Below, in pieces: positions 5,719 to 6,812 of a DNA stretch of 6,812 nucleotides. The position numbers and the translations under genes are program-made. Each line of letters begins with the position of its first letter. Positions within the stretch are counted from its first letter, which is position 1. The stretch is from contig QILX01000036.1 of the NCBI GenBank assembly GCA_003232175.1, positions 1-6,812 on the forward strand, written 5' to 3'. The stretch is from Hyphomicrobiales bacterium. Lineage in GTDB: Bacteria > Pseudomonadota > Alphaproteobacteria > Rhizobiales > SZUA-8. A model generated the notes under the pieces. It did no database searches. It saw only the letters and a list, made by a program, of their open reading frames with translations, and was not told the DNA's origin.

Positions 5719-6551
5719 CCGCTGCGGGCGATAACGATTATACCGGCGGCGACGATGGCCGCCGCACCGATCCTCCAGCGCCAATGGTGTTCGCCAAGCA
5801 GCAGCGTGCCGATCAGGGCCGCCACGATGACGCTGGATTCGCGCACCGCCGAAACAGCACCCAGCGGCGCGATGGTTTTGGCGTAGAGCACCAGCCCATA
5901 AGCCAGCGCCGCGCACAGTCCGCCAAAAAGGCCAAAGGCCACAATGCGGGCGGACACCTTTACCCGTTGCCCCCGGCGGCGAAGACTTACGAACAGGAAC
6001 ACCGGAAATTCGCCCAAGAACAGCCATCCAATATAACCCATCGGGCTTTGCGAAAGGCGGACACCAATGCCATCGACCACCGAATACATCGCAATGATCA
6101 ACCCTGTCCCCAGCGCCGCCAGAACCGGTGCCGAAGACGTTCGGTTCCAGCCGGCGAGCGACAAAACGGCGATACCGAAGGATATAACCAAAATACCGAA
6201 CCACATCGCCAAAGGCAGGATCTCGCCGGCAAAGACCATGGCGCCCAGGGCCACCAGGACCGGCACGATGCCACGCGCGATAGGATAGACCTGACTTAGG
6301 TCGCCAAGGCGGTAGGAAAAAACCAGGCACGCATAATAAATATAGTGGATCAGGGTCGAGGCGATGAGATAGGGCCAGCTCTCGCGCGCAGGCGGATCAA
6401 CAACGATGACCAAGACCAGGCCGACCGCCACATTGACGGCCGAAATCGTTGCCAGAACCACCGCCTTGTCGTCACCGCACTTGACGATGGCATTCCACAC
6501 CGCGTGCAGAATGGCCGCGATCAGGACCAAAAGTAGAGCAAAATCTGACAT
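5715..6551 (-). CDS. EamA/DMT-superfamily transporter, likely phosphonate-associated
   Basis: The 278-residue product is almost entirely hydrophobic, with about ten transmembrane helices arranged as two EamA repeats (about 1-132 and 140-278). Each repeat shows the typical late helix pair ending in a Gly-Glu: VALGAMVFAGE (100-110) and VAALIGTLLLGE (243-254). The conserved YPIARG (89-94) and AVRESS (235-240) stretches correspond between repeats. Such proteins export or import small metabolites through the inner membrane. The gene lies 73 bp downstream of phnX on the same strand. A subset of this superfamily (the TIGR03340 type, phosphonate utilization associated membrane protein) has about this length and context, so I infer transport of an aminophosphonate or related metabolite; direction and substrate are unproven. 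AGGT lies only 3 nt from the ATG at 6551, so the ribosome binding site is weak. Confidence 0.88.
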   Translation of the reverse strand: MSDFALLLVLIAAILHAVWNAIVKCGDDKAVVLATISAVNVAVGLVLVIVVDPPARESWPYLIASTLIHYIYYACLVFSYRLGDLSQVYPIARGIVPVLVALGAMVFAGEILPLAMWFGILVISFGIAVLSLAGWNRTSSAPVLAALGTGLIIAMYSVVDGIGVRLSQSPMGYIGWLFLGEFPVFLFVSLRRRGQRVKVSARIVAFGLFGGLCAALAYGLVLYAKTIAPLGAVSAVRESSVIVAALIGTLLLGEHHWRWRIGAAAIVAAGIIVIARSG

Positions 6552-6624
6552 TTACCTGGAGCAGGCACGCCCTGCAATCCGATAAGGAATGCCGAAACGC
6601 GCCTTCCGGTTCAATACTTGCCCC
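6552..6624 (-). other. Short spacer between phnX and the transporter gene
   Basis: The 73-bp spacer contains a small inverted repeat, GCAGG (6561-6565) with CCTGC (6571-6575) and a 5-nt loop, just upstream of the transporter start. It has no T-run, so it is not a terminator. The genes could be cotranscribed, with the hairpin possibly modulating translation. The stem is short and may be chance. Confidence 0.35.
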
Positions 6625-6812
6625 TTACGGCGTTTGACCACGCGCCAGCCGGATGTTGATTTTCTCGATCACCGATTCGATTTCGGCAATGCTGTCGATC
6701 ACATAATGGGCCCCGGTTTTCTCCAGGATGTCGCGGGAGATCGCTGTCCGCCTGGCAATCTCGGCCTCGGACATGGCGGCACCCTCTTCCGGCGTGTCGA
6801 TGTCCATGTAAT
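6625..6812 (-). CDS. phnX: Phosphonoacetaldehyde hydrolase, C-terminal end (5' part beyond the window)
   Basis: The reverse strand is open from the window edge to a TAA at 6625-6627, giving 62 codons. The tail contains AHYVIDSIAEI followed by VIEKINIRLARGQTP. This is how phosphonatase (PhnX) proteins end: a GAHYVID block, then a helix and a short LARGE/QxP tail. PhnX is a HAD-superfamily enzyme that cleaves phosphonoacetaldehyde to acetaldehyde and phosphate, after PhnW transaminates 2-aminoethylphosphonate. The catalytic nucleophile Asp and Schiff-base Lys lie in the missing N-terminal part. An in-frame ATG at 6807 is present, but the frame is open upstream of it and the family has about 270 residues, so that is an internal Met, not the start. 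The transporter gene follows in the same direction. Confidence 0.8.
   Translation of the reverse strand, partial: YMDIDTPEEGAAMSEAEIARRTAISRDILEKTGAHYVIDSIAEIESVIEKINIRLARGQTP

Noticed and set aside
5629..6330. 233-codon minus-strand frame inside the transporter gene
   Set aside because: It is a different frame of the same strand as the transporter; the product is Arg/Gly/Trp-rich and lacks membrane helices or motifs.

Overview
The window looks like chromosomal DNA of an alphaproteobacterium, most likely from the Rhodospirillales or a close relative. Three things point there: moderately GC-rich coding sequence, a chorismate mutase start divergent from a metX-metW pair (an arrangement I associate with Rhodospirillales), and a divergent methyltransferase/gloB pair typical of Alphaproteobacteria. 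No taxonomic marker gene is present, so this is an inference.

Layout, left to right. (1) Positions 1-188, minus strand: the first 62 codons of a chorismate mutase, running off the left edge. (2) 189-346: divergent upstream region. (3) 347-2258, plus strand: metX and metW, four bases apart, for the acylation of homoserine that opens methionine synthesis. (4) 2259-2516: an intergenic stretch of about 258 bp, the largest gap in the window. It holds two overlapping inverted repeats and, at its right end, a clear sigma-70-type promoter. (5) 2517-4060, plus strand: a TetR-family regulator and, 14 bp later, a membrane-bound fatty acid hydroxylase/sterol desaturase family enzyme, probably one transcription unit. 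(6) 3981-4880, minus strand: an atypical SAM-methyltransferase-like protein whose 3' end overlaps the desaturase gene by 80 bp antisense. (7) 4948-5718, plus strand: gloB (glyoxalase II), divergent from the methyltransferase-like gene. (8) 5715-6551, minus strand: an EamA/DMT-type ten-helix transporter whose stop codon interlocks with that of gloB. (9) 6625-6812, minus strand: the C-terminal end of phosphonoacetaldehyde hydrolase (phnX), running off the right edge.

Functionally this is a string of small metabolic modules: aromatic amino acids (chorismate mutase), methionine (metX/metW), lipid modification under TetR control, methylglyoxal detoxification (gloB with its divergent partner), and 2-aminoethylphosphonate catabolism (phnX plus a transporter probably of the phosphonate-associated DMT subfamily). 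I see no rRNA, tRNA, CRISPR array, complete mobile element or phage gene. I found no entirely unknown system. The points most worth a second look are the methyltransferase-like protein with a non-canonical SAM site beside gloB, the transporter paired with phnX, the TetR/desaturase unit with a nearly leaderless promoter, and the structured gap at 2283-2451.
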